DNA of 64,000 nucleotides from Liriodendron chinense (Eukaryota; Streptophyta; Magnoliopsida; Magnoliales; Magnoliaceae): assembly GCA_003013855.2 (NCBI GenBank), contig ML058469.1, positions 4,588,001-4,652,000 of the forward strand, in the 5' to 3' direction. The position numbers were made by a program, and so were the translations under genes. This document shows, piece after piece, positions 1-11,200 of this stretch (positions within the stretch are counted from its first letter, which is position 1; each line of letters begins with the position of its first letter). The notes beneath the pieces are model-generated. The model saw only the letters and a program-made list of their open reading frames with translations, made no database searches and had not been told where the DNA came from.

Positions 1-193
1 GTTGTGTCCTAAATGATATGTAAAAATGGATGGACAGGGTGAATAATACATATACATGACAGCGTAGATAATACATAATACATACACATGAATGCACACT
101 ATTTCTTTGCACTTATAAAGTTATGCTTGTGTACTTTTGTTTGGAAAATGCTCTTACATGTCTATTTTGAAGTTGCACTCTAGAGGATGTTAA

Positions 194-1257
194 GGGCCTG
201 TTTGAATACCACTAAATAAGTTACTTTTCTTGCTGATGGCAGCAGTTGACTTTTTTGAGATAAGTTAGTTTGGTTAATAAATAATGAACATTACTTATTT
301 GCTGAAAATCAGTTAAAGTGTTTTTCTACTTTTTCACCAGAGACTAAAACTAGAGATGCTCGTCCATAACTGGAAAAGTGCTAATTTTCGTGGCAACCGT
401 GTAGTCCACGTTGATCATCAAGCTTGCTGGGCCCACTGTGATATATTTGATCCGTGCCGTCCATCTAATTTGGATGTGATGTGAGTGGGGCTAGCATGTG
501 AGGCAGATCTAAACCTCAGGTGGACCCCACATCAGGAAGCAACATTGATGATGATGACACTGTTGAAACCTCCCTGCCCAACATGATGTGTTTTACTCAT
601 GCCATTCTTCTGTTTTTCCAACTAGTTTTGAGTGGCCCACTGGGTAGTGAGGCCACATGCTGTGAACATGAAATCCACATCGTCCACCCTTGTTGGTTCA
701 TCCCAAAAATAAAGCAGAATCCAATCTCAAATAGACCGCACCTCAGGAAACAGTGGTCATTGATGGCCACCATTGGTCGGCCCTAATGATGAGTGGCCCA
801 TATCCTAGGCGGGCCCCGCATGATGGACAGCCCACATTCGAGGTGGGCCCCACATTTGGGACGATCCACATTAAAGGCGGCTCCACATGATGGGCAATGT
901 ATGTTGATGGTGGGCCCACTTGATGGATGACCAACATCAAAGGTGGGCCCTACATAAAGAACGATGCAAATGGCCCACATCCAAGGTGGGCCCCACATGA
1001 TGTACTGCCCACGTCAAAGGCGGGGCCCACACAATGAACAATCCACACCAAAGGTTGGCCCCAAATGATGGATGGTGGATGTGCAGGGACCAAACAGACT
1101 TGAGGAATGATGTTGGAAACAAACATGCTTTTCTACTTTTTGGTTGATAAGCATGTTTTTAACCAAACATACTTATTTGCTAATTAAGTAGAAACCAAGA
1201 TAAGTTACTTATCTAAGAAGTAGCTTATCATAAGTAACTTACAATCCAAACGGGCCC
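194..1257. mobile_element. Tourist/PIF-like non-coding element, 1.06 kb
   Basis: The ends are inverted (GGGCCTGTTTG at the left, CAAACGGGCCC at the right) and extend into AGTTACTT-rich arms. The 3-bp target duplication TAA is at 191-193 and 1,258-1,260. A GGGCC start with a TAA duplication is the signature of PIF-Harbinger/Tourist elements. No coding capacity is seen. Most of the interior is a degenerate GTGGGCCC minisatellite. Confidence 0.72.
783..1070. repeat. Degenerate GTGGGCCC minisatellite
   Basis: About seven diverged units of 36-40 bp. Each contains a form of AGGTGGGCCCCACATGATGG followed by a form of CCCACATC. It lies inside the Tourist-like element. The short frames here are products of the repeat and are not called as genes. 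Confidence 0.75.
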
Positions 1258-2040
1258 TAAACATCATATAATAAGATACTGTTGTATTTTTTGTGTTGTT
1301 TTTAATTTTTTTTATTTCTTTTCTATTTAAACAAACAAACCAACAAAAGAGCCGCCACTTGTTCGAACTCGGCCTGGTCCGGTTTGAAATTTTCGACCAA
1401 ACCAATTCCGGCCCGAATTAGATTTTTTTGGGTCAAACCAAACTCCGGTCGCATGAGTCAGCCCGAAAGCCAAACTGGGGCGATCCACAAACTGGGATGG
1501 CACAATAGCGAGCCAAACCAAACTAGGGTTAACTCGGCTTGGCCTGGATCGTTGCCCACCTATAGTGGAGGCCTAGCATTTATTGTCCAAACTCAAGCCT
1601 CACAGACATGATAGGAAAGGTCGCAAGGACAATAGAGACAATTTCTACCGTAGGTTTGACTGCTTTTCTGTGACCATTCATGAGGCTACTACTGTCCAAA
1701 CCAATAAGGAACTTTGATGGCAAGGTCACAATCGAGTTGAGAGGGACACCTTCTACCTTAGGTTAACCGCTTGCATGCGACCATTCATAGCCATAGGGCT
1801 ACTGCTCAACCTTTTAATACTCGTCTTTCATGGATTACTTTTCCCCCCATTTTCAAAGGTTGTAGTACCAAACGTACCTTTTTAGACTTTTCGTAGGCTT
1901 AATGCGTGCCAACTGCCAACGGCTACATGTGCCATACATCTCGCTTTCGTATCTGGTGGTGAGCCTTGGCTATAGATCACTAGGCACAAAACTAAGGGCG
2001 AGGCTTCGTGGATCCCTGGGTCCACCAGGTCGTGGGTCCC

Positions 2041-2460
2041 TGATTGTGGGGGGCCCACGCCGCCCAGCTGTTTTGACATATCATTTAAGGGCATGATCCC
2101 AAAAATGAAACAGATCCAAATCTTAGCTGGACTACAACCACAGGAAACAGTGGTGATTGAATACCCACCATTAAAAACCTATTGACTGCCACCGGAATGT
2201 TTTTTTTTTTACCATCCAACCTGTTGATAAGGTCACAAAGACCTAGATGAAGGGATCTCAAGAAATATCAGCTTGATCTAAAACTTTTGTGGCTCACAGG
2301 AAGTCTTTAATGGTCTATCACCACTGTTTCCTATGGTGTGGTCCGCCTGATATTTGGATCTGCTTCATATTTGGGATCATGCCCTAAAATGGGCTGTCAA
2401 ACTGATGGATGGCGTGGATGTAAGGTTCATGCATCATGGTGGGCTCCACAAGGGATTTAC
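2041..2460. mobile_element. Palindromic element, full copy
   Basis: Left and right halves are reverse complements around a centre near 2,260. A form of GGGCATGATCCCAAAAATG in the left arm is mirrored by TTTGGGATCATGCCCTAAAA in the right arm. Both halves carry the ACAGGAAACAGTGG / CCACTGTTTCCT pair. This is the commonest dispersed repeat in the window and is non-coding. Confidence 0.8.
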
Positions 2461-2599
2461 CGACCGGCTCCACAAGGGATTTACCGACCACCGAAGCCAC
2501 GCTTCCACATATTAGGTGCGCCATGCATTCATGTCGAGTGTGGACTGTTGGCAAGTCTTTAAAAGCTTGGATGTGGATCATTTATCATTAGTGGCGACC

Positions 2600-3169
2600 T
2601 TTAATGTGCACCGTCCAATTTATAGGGCCCACCTTTGATGTTGGCCATCTATCATGTGGGGCCCACCATCCATGTTATTGTCCATCATGTGGCATCTACC
2701 TTCAACATCCACTGCCCATCATGTGGAGCCCATCTTTGATGTAAACCTTCTATCATGTGGGGCTAGCCTTGGATATGGGCTACTCATCATTAGGGCCAAC
2801 CTTTAATATAGACTGTCTATCATGTGGAGCCCACCTTCAATGTGATTTCCCATCATGCAGGGCTCGCATTGGATGCGGGCCATTCATGATTAGGGTCTGA
2901 CCTTTGATGTGGACTGTCCATCGTGTGTGCCCCACCTTCAATATGGGACAGTCCATCATGTTGGGACTCCTTTGATATGGAATATGAGAGGGGGCCTGTT
3001 TTGACATGGACTGTGAGAGACATAGAAAAGTTACTTACGACGATAAGTAACTCTAAGCACATAAGTTATTTTTATAATCATGTTTACCAAACTTGATTGA
3101 AAAAAAGTAACTTAAATGAATTAACATAAGTTAAAAAAGTAAATTATTTGGCCGTATCTAAACGGGTTC
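2600..3169. mobile_element. Tourist-like element fragment carrying an inverted minisatellite
   Basis: About eight degenerate units of the GTGGGCCC minisatellite lie at 2,620-2,960, in the opposite orientation to the array at 783-1,070. AGTTACTT-rich sequence follows, then an end AAACGGGTTC followed by TAA at 3,170-3,172. The left terminus is not recognisable. It appears to be an inverted, left-truncated relative of the element at 194-1,257. Confidence 0.55.
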
Positions 3170-3465
3170 TAAGGATTACTTTTCCAGTCTTACTTGCAGG
3201 TTTAGCCCAAACTTACCTTTCAGATTTTTATAGGCCTCATCCATGCCAACCTGTCACGTATTGTGCATCTGGCTTTTGCATGAGGGTGGGCCCATCTGCC
3301 TACCAGGTGGCCCACGCATTCATATCATATGTGACTATTGACGAGTCTTTTAAAATGTCCATTGTTTTAGTCCATGGTGGTTCGTGCAATGAGTGGACCA
3401 GCCTGAATTTTTCACTAGGCCATGGCCCCAGTAGTATTATTAGCCTTATGCATGCATGAACTGTG

Positions 3466-3598
3466 TGGAGAGTGAAGATAACCTCACTGAGGTCGGCTTG
3501 GTATCGATTCCTAACGTGGGAGTGGCTAACATAGCAGTGTGACTAAACAGTGTGGGTGTGTACTAACAGTTAGATGTGTGTTAAACAAAAAAAAAAAA
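3466..3598 (+). mobile_element. tRNA-derived SINE (putative)
   Basis: Contains a B-box-like GGTATCGATTCC at 3,500-3,511, then the family body (GTGGCTAACAT, GTGTGACTAA, GTGTACTAAC) and a poly-A tail ending at 3,598. The A-box region is weak in this copy but clear in the 17.2-kb copy. Non-coding; RNA polymerase III transcription is inferred from family organisation. Confidence 0.65.
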
Positions 3599-3696
3599 CT
3601 GTGTGGAGGCTTTAGCATTATTGTCCAGACAGAAATGATAGCAAGGTCACAATCGAGTTGAGAGGGACACCTTTCTACCATAGGTTAACTGCTTGT

Positions 3697-3917
3697 TAGA
3701 GGTGTGCACGAGCCAAATTGAATCGAGCTTTGGCTCGGCCGGCAAACTACTTGGGCCTGAGCTTGGCTCAGTTAGGTCATCGAGCCCAACTGGGCAGTTC
3801 AGCTGGGTTTGGATGAGCTTTTGAACCGAGCTTGGGCTTTCGGACATGGAGGGTCGAGGGGGCAGCTTTGCCGATCTGGTCGTCTGGAGACTGGGCGTTC
3901 GTTGGCCGGGTGACGAT

Positions 3918-3958
<41 letters not shown>

Positions 3959-4364
3959 CCGTGCAGGTTAGGTCGGAAGTTGGCTGGCCAAGCGACGAGG
4001 GGAGAGATCAAAGATGAGAGAGAGAGTGGAATCCCGACGACCGAAGGGGGTCACTGGTCAAGCTGGGCGACGGCGAGTCGGCGACTAGGGTTTGAGAGGG
4101 AGTGGGCGAGGGAGATCGATTCTATAAAAAAAATTATCATATAATATATTATATATTTAAAAAAAAAATTACAAACCGAGCCTATCCGAGCCTAGTTCGA
4201 GCCGAATCGAACTTAGGCCAAGCTTGAGATTAGCTCGAATTTTCAACGAGCCCATAAAATAGACTTGGCTTGGCTTGATCCACCCTACGAATCGAGTCGA
4301 ACCAAGTTTTTTCGAGCTGAACCGAGCGAGCTTTTCGAGCTTGCTCAGTTTATGTACAACTCTA
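3697..4364. mobile_element. hAT-like element, 668 bp
   Basis: Ends TAGAGGTGTGCACGAGCC at the left and GTACAACTCTA at the right. An 8-bp target duplication (CTGCTTGT at 3,689-3,696, ATGCTTGT at 4,365-4,372; 7 of 8 match) identifies hAT insertion. The related unit near 1,745-1,790 shows the uninterrupted site (AACCGCTTGCATGCGACC). The interior has GAGCTTGG-type repeats and a long GA run, and no transposase. Confidence 0.78.
3917..3958. repeat. (GA)n microsatellite
   Basis: Nearly perfect GA dinucleotide run with one interruption, inside the hAT-like element. Confidence 0.95.
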
Positions 4365-4904
4365 ATGCTTGTATGTGACCATTCATAAGGCTACTGTCCA
4401 CCCTTCTAATACTCCTGTTTCAAGGATTACTTTGCCCTCCCACTTTCAGAGTTAATAGTCCCAAATCTAACTTCCTAGACTTTTATAAGCTTCATACGTG
4501 CCAAACATCTCACTTTTGCATATGGTGGTGGGCCTTAAGCTGTAGATGACGGCAGAAAATAAAAAAAAATAAAAATAAAAAAGGCCTGTCCGCCCATTAG
4601 GTGGGCCACACATTCATATCAAATGTGGACTATTGGAAAGTCTGTTAAAAAGTCCATTGTTTTAGTCTGTGCTCATCCATGTGATGAGTGGCCCAGTATT
4701 ACCAACCTTATCCGCAGTTCAAATGTGCGACAAATGTGGACGAATCTTGTGATGTCCTAGCGTTATTGTCCAAACACAGCCACACAGAAACGATAAGAAG
4801 GTCACAAATCACAATCGACTTGAGAGGGACACCTATCTAAAGTAGGTTGACCGCTTGTATCTTTCCATTCATAGAGCTACTGTCCACCTTTTTAATATTC
4901 TTTG

Positions 4905-5335
4905 TCATCCAAGGATGGGGCCCACCTTGATGATATGTTGTATATATCCATGCAGTCAATCCATTTTTCCAGCCCATTTTAGGACATGGTCCCAAAAATC
5001 AAGCAGAGCCAAATCTCAGGTGGACCACGCCACAGTGATTGAACACCTGTCATTAAAAATATCCCAGGGCCCACTGCAAGCATATGCATAAAGTTTATTT
5101 GCCATCTAACCTGTTGATGAGGTCAAACAGACCTGGATGAAGGGGAAATACAAATATCAGCTTGATTCAGAACTCTGTGGCATACAAAAAGCTTTAAATT
5201 ATCATTCACTACTTTTCCCAGCGGTTACCATCCACCTAAGATTTTGATATGATTACTTCGGTCCTAATATGATCTGGAAAAACGGATGGACGGCGTGTAT
5301 ATACAACACATTCGGCAAGGTGGGCCCCACACGGT
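4905..5335. mobile_element. Palindromic element copy
   Basis: Left end GGGGCCCACCTTGATGAT and right end CAAGGTGGGCCCCACA are inverted. The centre carries CATCTAACCTGTTGATGAGG followed by CAGACCTGGATGAAGGGG, as in other family members. The right arm is the more decayed. Non-coding. Confidence 0.75.
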
Positions 5336-5468
5336 AAGGGTAACACCCAATCCGCTCCTGACTTTTTGGGGATCATACGTGCCAACCAGCCACATGAGTT
5401 GTGCATCTTGCTTTTCCATATGGTGGTGTGAGATGCGGATTAGGTACTTACCGGAGCCTGTGCGGAGC

Positions 5469-5772
5469 TCGGGACATGACAGGCTTGTGTTAGGCTTGCT
5501 GACATGGCAGGTCTCTTTGATGACGTGCTCTCCACCAATACAGACATGATACATACGAGCCACATTGTCGTGCATGTCCGATCTCCACATAGGCTTGGGT
5601 AATACCTAATCTACATCCGGGACATGTCACGTGGTGTTGTGGAGAGCAGACCTGATAGGCTTGTGTCAGGCTTGCTGATGTAGGTCTCTCTCTTTGCCAA
5701 TACAAGCATGACACGAACGCGTTATGTCGTGCCCATCGTCTGCATAGGCTGAGGTGGTATCTAATCCACTCC
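5469..5772. repeat. Two-copy tandem repeat, about 155 bp per unit
   Basis: Both units contain GGGACATG, GGCTTGTGT(T/C)AGGCTTGCTG, GTCTCT, CCAATACA, TGTCGTGC and end in ACCTAATCTAC or ATCTAATCCAC. Identity is roughly 75% by eye. No function is recognised. Confidence 0.65.
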
Positions 5773-5991
5773 CAGTGGAGTTTGGATCCTCTGTTGGCTT
5801 CTAAGCAGGAAATCCTTGCTTGGAGCCTTTTCATTGGTCCAGATCATCACATAGGTCTGCAACCCTGTCACATGACCTGATCACAACTCAGAGCAACCTA
5901 GTCACATGACATCATGCAGTGTGATGTGGACCAATGAAAAGTCTCCAAATCCCTGCTTGGAAGCCAACAGAGGATCGACTCCTCCGAGTGG
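5767..5991. mobile_element. Small foldback element (about 225 bp)
   Basis: The left arm has GGATCCTCTGTTGGCTTC, AAGCAGG and CATTGGTCCA. The right arm has the complement, TGGACCAATGAAAAG and GAAGCCAACAGAGGATC. Half of a second copy is at 57,607-57,706. Non-coding; the exact outer ends are uncertain. Confidence 0.7.
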
Positions 5992-6189
5992 TGTGCCTTA
6001 GGCTGCAGATTGACCTGGCAAGGCCTGTCCGCCCATAAGGTGAGCCACGCATTCATATCGAATGTGGACTGTTGGCAAGTCTTTTACAATTTCCGTGGTG
6101 CTCCCATGTGATAAGTGGACCGGCCTGAATTTTGTGTTAGCCATGGTTCCAGAGGTGCCAACCTTATGGGCGGCTCAAACGCACGCATA

Positions 6190-6605
6190 CTGAGGAAGCA
6201 GATTGGGTACTGCATAACTCAGTACACTATAAACTCTGTGGGGCCCACTGATGCGTGTCTCATCCACGCTGTCCATCCATTTTCCCCGATCAAAGCATAT
6301 TGACCACACCAATGGAAACAGTGGGGATAATGACATACACCGTTGAAACCTTTCTAGGGCCCACAGTCATGTTTATTTGTCATTCAACCCGTTCATTAGG
6401 TCAAACAGACATGGATACAGCGAAACACAAACATCAGCTTGATTCAAAATCTGTGTTCCCCAAGAAGTTTTCGACGGTCCGCTTTAGCTTCGGATATGCT
6501 TCAATTTTCGGCTGAAGCCCTAAAATGAGGTGGTAAAAGATGGATGGCATGCATAAGACACGTACATCACGGTGAACCCCACAAGAGTTTATTCAGTACA
6601 TTATT
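6190..6605. mobile_element. Palindromic element copy, divergent termini subtype
   Basis: The left end has AGCAGATTGGGTACTG and GTACACTATAAACTCTGTGG, mirrored by CCCCACAAGAGTTTATTCAG at the right. The core has CCATTTT, GGAAACAGTGGGGATAATG and CTTGATTCAAAATC. The same terminal subtype recurs at 14.8-15.3 and 22.4-22.9 kb. Confidence 0.7.
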
Positions 6606-6790
6606 GTCCAAACTGTGTGTGGAGGCCTATCATTAATGATTTTTGTCCAAACACAGTCTCACCGGAATCATAGCAAGGTCTTGGGATCAATATCTTGGTT
6701 TGGACTGTACCTAACTGCACTTGCCACGCATGTTGTCTATCTGGACCATCCATTTCAAAGACAGTCTCTTGGATGAGCTATGGCCCAAAG

Positions 6791-7393
6791 TTCACATTGC
6801 TTGCACAATCTTTAGTCATCCGATGGTTGGTCTGCAATTGATCAGTTGATAATAAAAACAGGCAGGTTTCACCACTAAGAAGTCCATTGAACAGATGGAT
6901 AAGATGAGAAGTTCACATTGCTTGCACAATCTTTAGTCATCCGATGGTTGGTCTGCAATTGATCGGTTGATAATAAAAACAGGCAGGTTTCACCACTAAG
7001 AAGTCCATTGAACAGATGGATAAGATGAGAAGTTCACATTGCTTGCACAATCTTTAGTCATCCGATGGTTGGTCTGCAATTGATCGGTTGATAATAAAAA
7101 CAGGCAGGTTTCACCACTAAGAAGTCCATTGAACAGATGGATAAGATGAGAAGTTCACATTGCTTGCACAATCTTTAGTCATCCGATGGTTGGTCTGCAA
7201 TTGATCGGTTGATAATAAAAACAGGCAGGTTTCACCACTAAGAAGTCCATTGAACAGATGGATAAGATGAGAAGTTCACATTGCTTGCACAATCTTTAGT
7301 CATCCGATGGTTGGTCTGCAATTGATCGGTTGATAATAAAAACAGGCAGGTTTCACCACTAAGAAGTCCATTGAACAGATGGATAAGATGAGC
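6791..7393. repeat. 121-bp tandem repeat, five near-identical units
   Basis: Units start at 6,791, 6,912, 7,033, 7,154 and 7,275 with TTCACATTGCTTGCACAATC and end in CAGATGGATAAGATGAGAAG. The units differ by only one or two bases. The homologous sequence near 15,473 and 23,046 is present once, so the array expanded recently in block A. Confidence 0.95.
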
Positions 7394-7423
7394 AAAAAAA
7401 AAAGAGGCATATCCGAAGCTCAA

Positions 7424-7610
7424 TTGGTCCACACCATAGAAAATCGTAGTCGTAAATGGTTTTTAACGGTGGATATTCTAACCACTATTTTATTTGGCAT
7501 GATCCACTTGAGCTCTGGATTTGCCTCAATTTTGAGTTCATGCCATAAAATCACCTCGTAGAATGGATGTACGGCATGGATAAGCCACACGTATCAGTGG
7601 GCCCCCGCAA
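7424..7610. mobile_element. Palindromic element, half copy
   Basis: Only one arm is present: TGGTTTTTAACGGTGGATATTC, GATCCACTTGAGCTCTGG, GAGTTCATGCCATAAAATC, GGATGTACGGCATGGATAAG, ending CAGTGGGCCCCC. It abuts the 121-bp array. Confidence 0.6.
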
Positions 7611-9330
7611 AAAATTCATACCTTACTCAATTTTAGTGCACAAAATACATGGTAAAAAAGTAAGTAATCTTTTACCCATTTGCTTGTATTTATTTCGTCT
7701 AAATGAAAATCAAACACTCCCTTTAATGTTAGCCGGTGGGATGGTTGAGGCCATGTATTAATTTTCATTCTGAAATAGGTCATGTCTCATCACCGTCCAA
7801 TCAGGTCATAAGTAGGTGATGAGATCGGATGGCAATGAATTTATATATTTATGATAACTGATCACATGCAGGCAACTGTACCACAAGTTGAGGCACTGTA
7901 CCGTTTTCACTGCCAACGATCAGTACCATGAAAAGGTAGGTCCCACCATGAAGTTCGCCGTTCTCATAGTCAGGCTGATCCGTTCACTATGTGGTCCCCA
8001 CATGAACCATAATTTACACAGTCAGTTCGCTATTGGTTTCAACCATATAGCCCACTTGATGAGCATGATTTTTGTTCCAGGCGACCTGTATGGTGTGGCC
8101 TACTGCTTCCATGGTGCTGATGTCCTACAGAAGTGCCACGTTGGTAGGAAAAGATGGTAGGGTGCCACACCTTTGCCTACAAAAAATCTCCCGGAAACCG
8201 GTTCCCATGACAACCTTATTCAAATATGCAATCCAGGCCATACACATCCTTCATCTGGCTTGGATGGAGGGTCGTGTAAAAAATCAAACTGTTTTGCAAC
8301 TTAGGTGGGCCACGGAGTAAATCAAGGTTGGGTATTCCTTCTCACTTTATTCCCTTTGTTGTGGCTCAGTGAATTCTGGGTTGGGATGATTTTTAGATCC
8401 GAGGGAGGGGTTTCGCCAGGTGACACATCTGATGGACAGGTTAGATTTCATGTACACATCAGGTTGGATGAGTTATCAAAACTCATCCTGGACCACTCAT
8501 CATTTCTCCTTACACATGGATTAGAGTGGGCTACTATATTGATGACGTCACCAAGTTCCGATCACTATTTGGTGTGGCCCATTTGAGTGTTGGATCTTCC
8601 TCCTTTTTAGAGTATGATAAAATGGATGGACAGAGTGGATAAACAGATAAATCACAGTGGGCCCCTCCACAGCTCGGTTTGGATGCTTTGCGTACATACT
8701 GAGGAAGGACGCAATCCGACTTCATTAGATAGGAAATTTCCATCATGAACCCGACATCACCGGATCAAATGACCGCAGACATTCAAATAACGTCCTACAA
8801 AATGGATCACAAGACCCTTTTTTCATAAGATTTATTATTATTTAACCCTAGCCACCCATTTTGCATGCTCTTAATTACACCACCGTGATTATCCCATCAT
8901 GGTCACTCTAGGCTTATTTGCAAACTACCTTGGATGATTCGTCTACCTTCAATCATCTTTTATTCACTGTAGGTGGGCCCCACTGTGTTACCAAGAAAAA
9001 TTCATATTGGATTGTAGATCTCAATCACCGTAGTTTATCTTAATTTCAACATGTAGAGTTTAGGTATGTGTTAGAGATATTGCTGTTAACTAAATTGAGA
9101 CGGGCTCATTATGTATTAGAGATATTGCTGTTAACTAAAATGAGATGAACTGAATTTTAGATGTCAAACAAATGGGTCTTAGCGTTTCCCAACTAATTGA
9201 GATTGGTTGCAAAAATCTCATTCCAGAGTTCTGCTTTATCAAGGATCTTATCTTTAGTTAAATCATATAGTTCATCAAACGCCCTACATGAGCTTGAATA
9301 GTGAAATTAGCAGATTCATGAGAAAATATC
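7611..9330. other. Non-genic part of block A
   Basis: Contains sequence shared with the duplicated blocks (GTGATGAGATCGGA, GCGACCTGTATGGTGTGGCC, GTGCCACGTTGGTAGGAAAAGATGG) and a palindromic-element arm at about 8,550-8,665 (GGATGGACAGAGTGGATAAAC to CACAGTGGGCCCC). The GTAGGAAAAGATGG ORFs are repeat-derived. No conserved protein is recognised. Confidence 0.5.
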
Positions 9331-9503
9331 CAATATACCTTTTCTTATTTATTCTCTTGGATGAGATCTTGAATACAATCTTTCTATAAAACATACACTC
9401 AACATAGCATCTGGAAAAGCATAAGAAAATGAGAAGCAAGAGGGAAGTGAAGCTAACCAACTTCCATCAACTGCAGCGGTAGACCTTAAGAGACTGAGCT
9501 TCA

Positions 9504-9653
9504 TCAGCTTAAAGGAAAACGGCAAACGACGATGCCTCGCCGTCGAGGTGGGGAACACACTACCATGAGTGCCAGAGCAAGAGTCACAACCATGAGGAAT
9601 CCCATGATATCTAGACCACCTTCATCTAACTGAGAGCAACACACCTTCCCCAT
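9504..9653 (-). CDS. Small single-pass membrane protein, 49 aa (copy A)
   Basis: I do not recognise a named family. The frame begins MGKVCCS, followed by an acidic LDEGGLD stretch. A hydrophobic segment of about 18 residues (roughly residues 16-33) predicts one transmembrane helix, and a basic PPRRRG motif follows. The start is chosen because a TATA-like box lies about 75 bp upstream and the three copies align without gaps from this Met. The N-terminal Gly2 with Cys5 and Cys6 could be lipidated, but that is inference. Two paralogues at 17.6 and 25.2 kb differ at about six of the first 42 residues, mostly conservatively, and then in the C-terminus. Expression cannot be judged from sequence. 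Confidence 0.5.
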   Translation of the reverse strand: MGKVCCSQLDEGGLDIMGFLMVVTLALALMVVCSPPRRRGIVVCRFPLS

Positions 9654-9723
9654 AGCCCAAAACAAGAAGACCCAAGTGAGATTTTTGATTTGTGGGTGTG
9701 AGATATGGTTAGTCTCAAGGAGT

Positions 9724-9731
9724 CTATATAA
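9724..9731 (-). promoter_or_regulatory. TATA box of small membrane-protein gene copy A
   Basis: Reads TTTATATA on the minus strand, within CTTTTATATAGACTC, about 70 bp before the ATG. That would put transcription start roughly 45 nt before translation start. The B and C copies have a weaker TTTCATATAG at the same place. Confidence 0.5.
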
Positions 9732-10229
9732 AAGCAAGACTTAGGAGTCAAGGTCTTCATGGAACTTTCCTGCAAGCCGTCTGCTGGAAAAGAAACTTCA
9801 GAAAATTCTCCATTAGAAACCTTTTCTAAGCCCACACGCATGTGCAACCACACATGTGCCAGCATGGCATGGTAGGTCTAAGATTCAATCCATCTATCAA
9901 AATGGCAACACTATATTGATGCCCTAGCCCAAGAATCATGTTGATCCACTGGTAAGGTGGGCCACAGTTTTTTAAATAAATGTACGGCTCTGAAAAACTT
10001 GGCTGAAGTTTTCTACCCCTCCACCTGTTTTCAGTGCTGGGACTCACATGATGAATCGGCCAGACATCCAACATGTAGAAGGTTGGACGACCTGATGGAT
10101 GGATGGGATCTTGCACTTACATGCCATGCTGGAACGTGTGGCGTGTACACAAAGCTTTATTGCACACGCTTTTAGCTTATCAAAGCTCGTGTTTATTGAC
10201 TAATACAGTAGAGCCATCTCTTTACAGTA

Positions 10230-10675
10230 TATGTTACAGACTTACAGGGTGATCCCTCGGTAGAGTGCCTTATATCCACTCCGTCCATCCGTTTTGACAG
10301 CTCATTTAGGGCATGATACAAAAAATAAGCAGATGTAAATCTCAGGTCAGCCACACCACAGCAAACAGTGGTGTTGACCATTAAAAACTTCTTATGGGCC
10401 ACAAGTTTTGGACCAAGCTAATATTTGTTTGGTCCCTTCATCCAGGTCTTTGTGACCTTATCAACAGGTTGGATGGCAAATAAACATTTTGGTGGCTACC
10501 AAAAAGTGTTTCATGGTTGGTATTCAATCACCACTGTTTCCTGTGGTGTGGTTCACCTAAGATTTGGATCTGCTTCATTTTTTCAATCATGCCCTAAAAT
10601 GATCTGTCAAAATGGATGGAGGGTGTGGATGTAAAGCCTATACATCATGGTGGACTCCACAGTCAGGGATCCAAT
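10230..10675. mobile_element. Palindromic element, full copy
   Basis: The left arm has ATCCACTCCGTCCATCCG, AGGGCATGATAC and GTAAATCTCAGGTCAG. The right arm has GATTTGGATCTGCTTC, ATCATGCCCTAAAATGATC and GGATGGAGGGTGTGGATG. The centre contains CTTCATCCAGGTCTTTGTGA. Non-coding. Confidence 0.8.
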
Positions 10676-11156
10676 CCACCCAAGTCAGGACATGTTGGAG
10701 CAGGGTCCGACCATATGCAGACCCAGCATGGATGTGAGCGGATTAGGTGTAGAGCCGGACAACGAGCTGAACCGAATCGAACATGGACCAGGTTGGTTCG
10801 GTTCGGTTGTTGATTAGACACTGTTTCGAACAAACATTTAAACAATGGGATCTTGTTCGGGTTCGGTTCAGTTTGGTATGGTCTAACACATGTTCAAACA
10901 TTTTTTTATTTTGGATAATTTTATTTTTTTACTTGTAAAAATATTTAAAATATAACCATATGGACTCAAATATAAGAATATTAAATATTTAAAAATAGAA
11001 AAAAGCAACTGACCAAGGGATTTCGTTTGGACCTTTGGAGCTGAGCATGCAGACTGACGAGCAGAGGGATAATCGAAATCGGATGGGCAAGAATTGAAGG
11101 ACGAGCAGAGGAAGAGAGATAGCCAGACGGGATAGCAAGATGGCCAGATAGGCAAG

Positions 11157-11161
11157 TGTGT

Positions 11162-11192
<31 letters not shown>

Positions 11193-11200
11193 GGGGGGGG
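11157..11200. repeat. (TG)n followed by a 25-bp G run
   Basis: TG dinucleotides run into an uninterrupted G run at 11,176-11,200. The exact length of such a run may be unreliable in an assembly. Confidence 0.9.

Larger units (their letters stand above)
1566..6720. repeat. Ancient, heavily diverged tandem array, interrupted by transposons
   Basis: The same ordered landmarks recur. GCCTAGC followed by TTATTGTCCAAAC occurs near 1,571, 3,612, 4,750 and 6,610. GAGTTGAGAGGGACACC with AACCGCTTG occurs near 1,735, 3,656 and 4,823. A block containing GACTGTTGGCAAGTCTTT occurs near 2,530, 3,345, 4,625 and 6,065. Later elements have been inserted between and within the units. No conserved protein is encoded. 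The same TTATTGTCCAAAC landmark opens the paralogous blocks near 15.3 and 22.9 kb. Confidence 0.6.
6608..10000. repeat. Block A: diverged paralogue of the 15.3-18.1 and 22.9-25.7 kb blocks
   Basis: The same order of sequence is shared with the two duplicated blocks: TTATTGTCCAAAC landmark, ATCAATATCTTGGTTTGGAC, a segment that is five-fold tandem here and single there, CACATGGAACCA-type segments, CACCCATTTTGCATGC, and the small membrane-protein gene with its upstream GCATGGCATGGTAGGTCT. Divergence is much larger than between the two later copies, so this duplication is older. Confidence 0.75.

Noticed and set aside
5264..5834. Frames of 108-114 codons on the minus strand
   Set aside because: They overlap the two-copy tandem repeat and the end of a palindromic element. 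Cys/His content looks domain-like, but spacing is not conserved between the two repeat units.
6791..7393. Regular repeats that could be mistaken for a CRISPR-like array
   Set aside because: The units are contiguous 121-bp copies with no variable spacers, and the DNA is plant nuclear.
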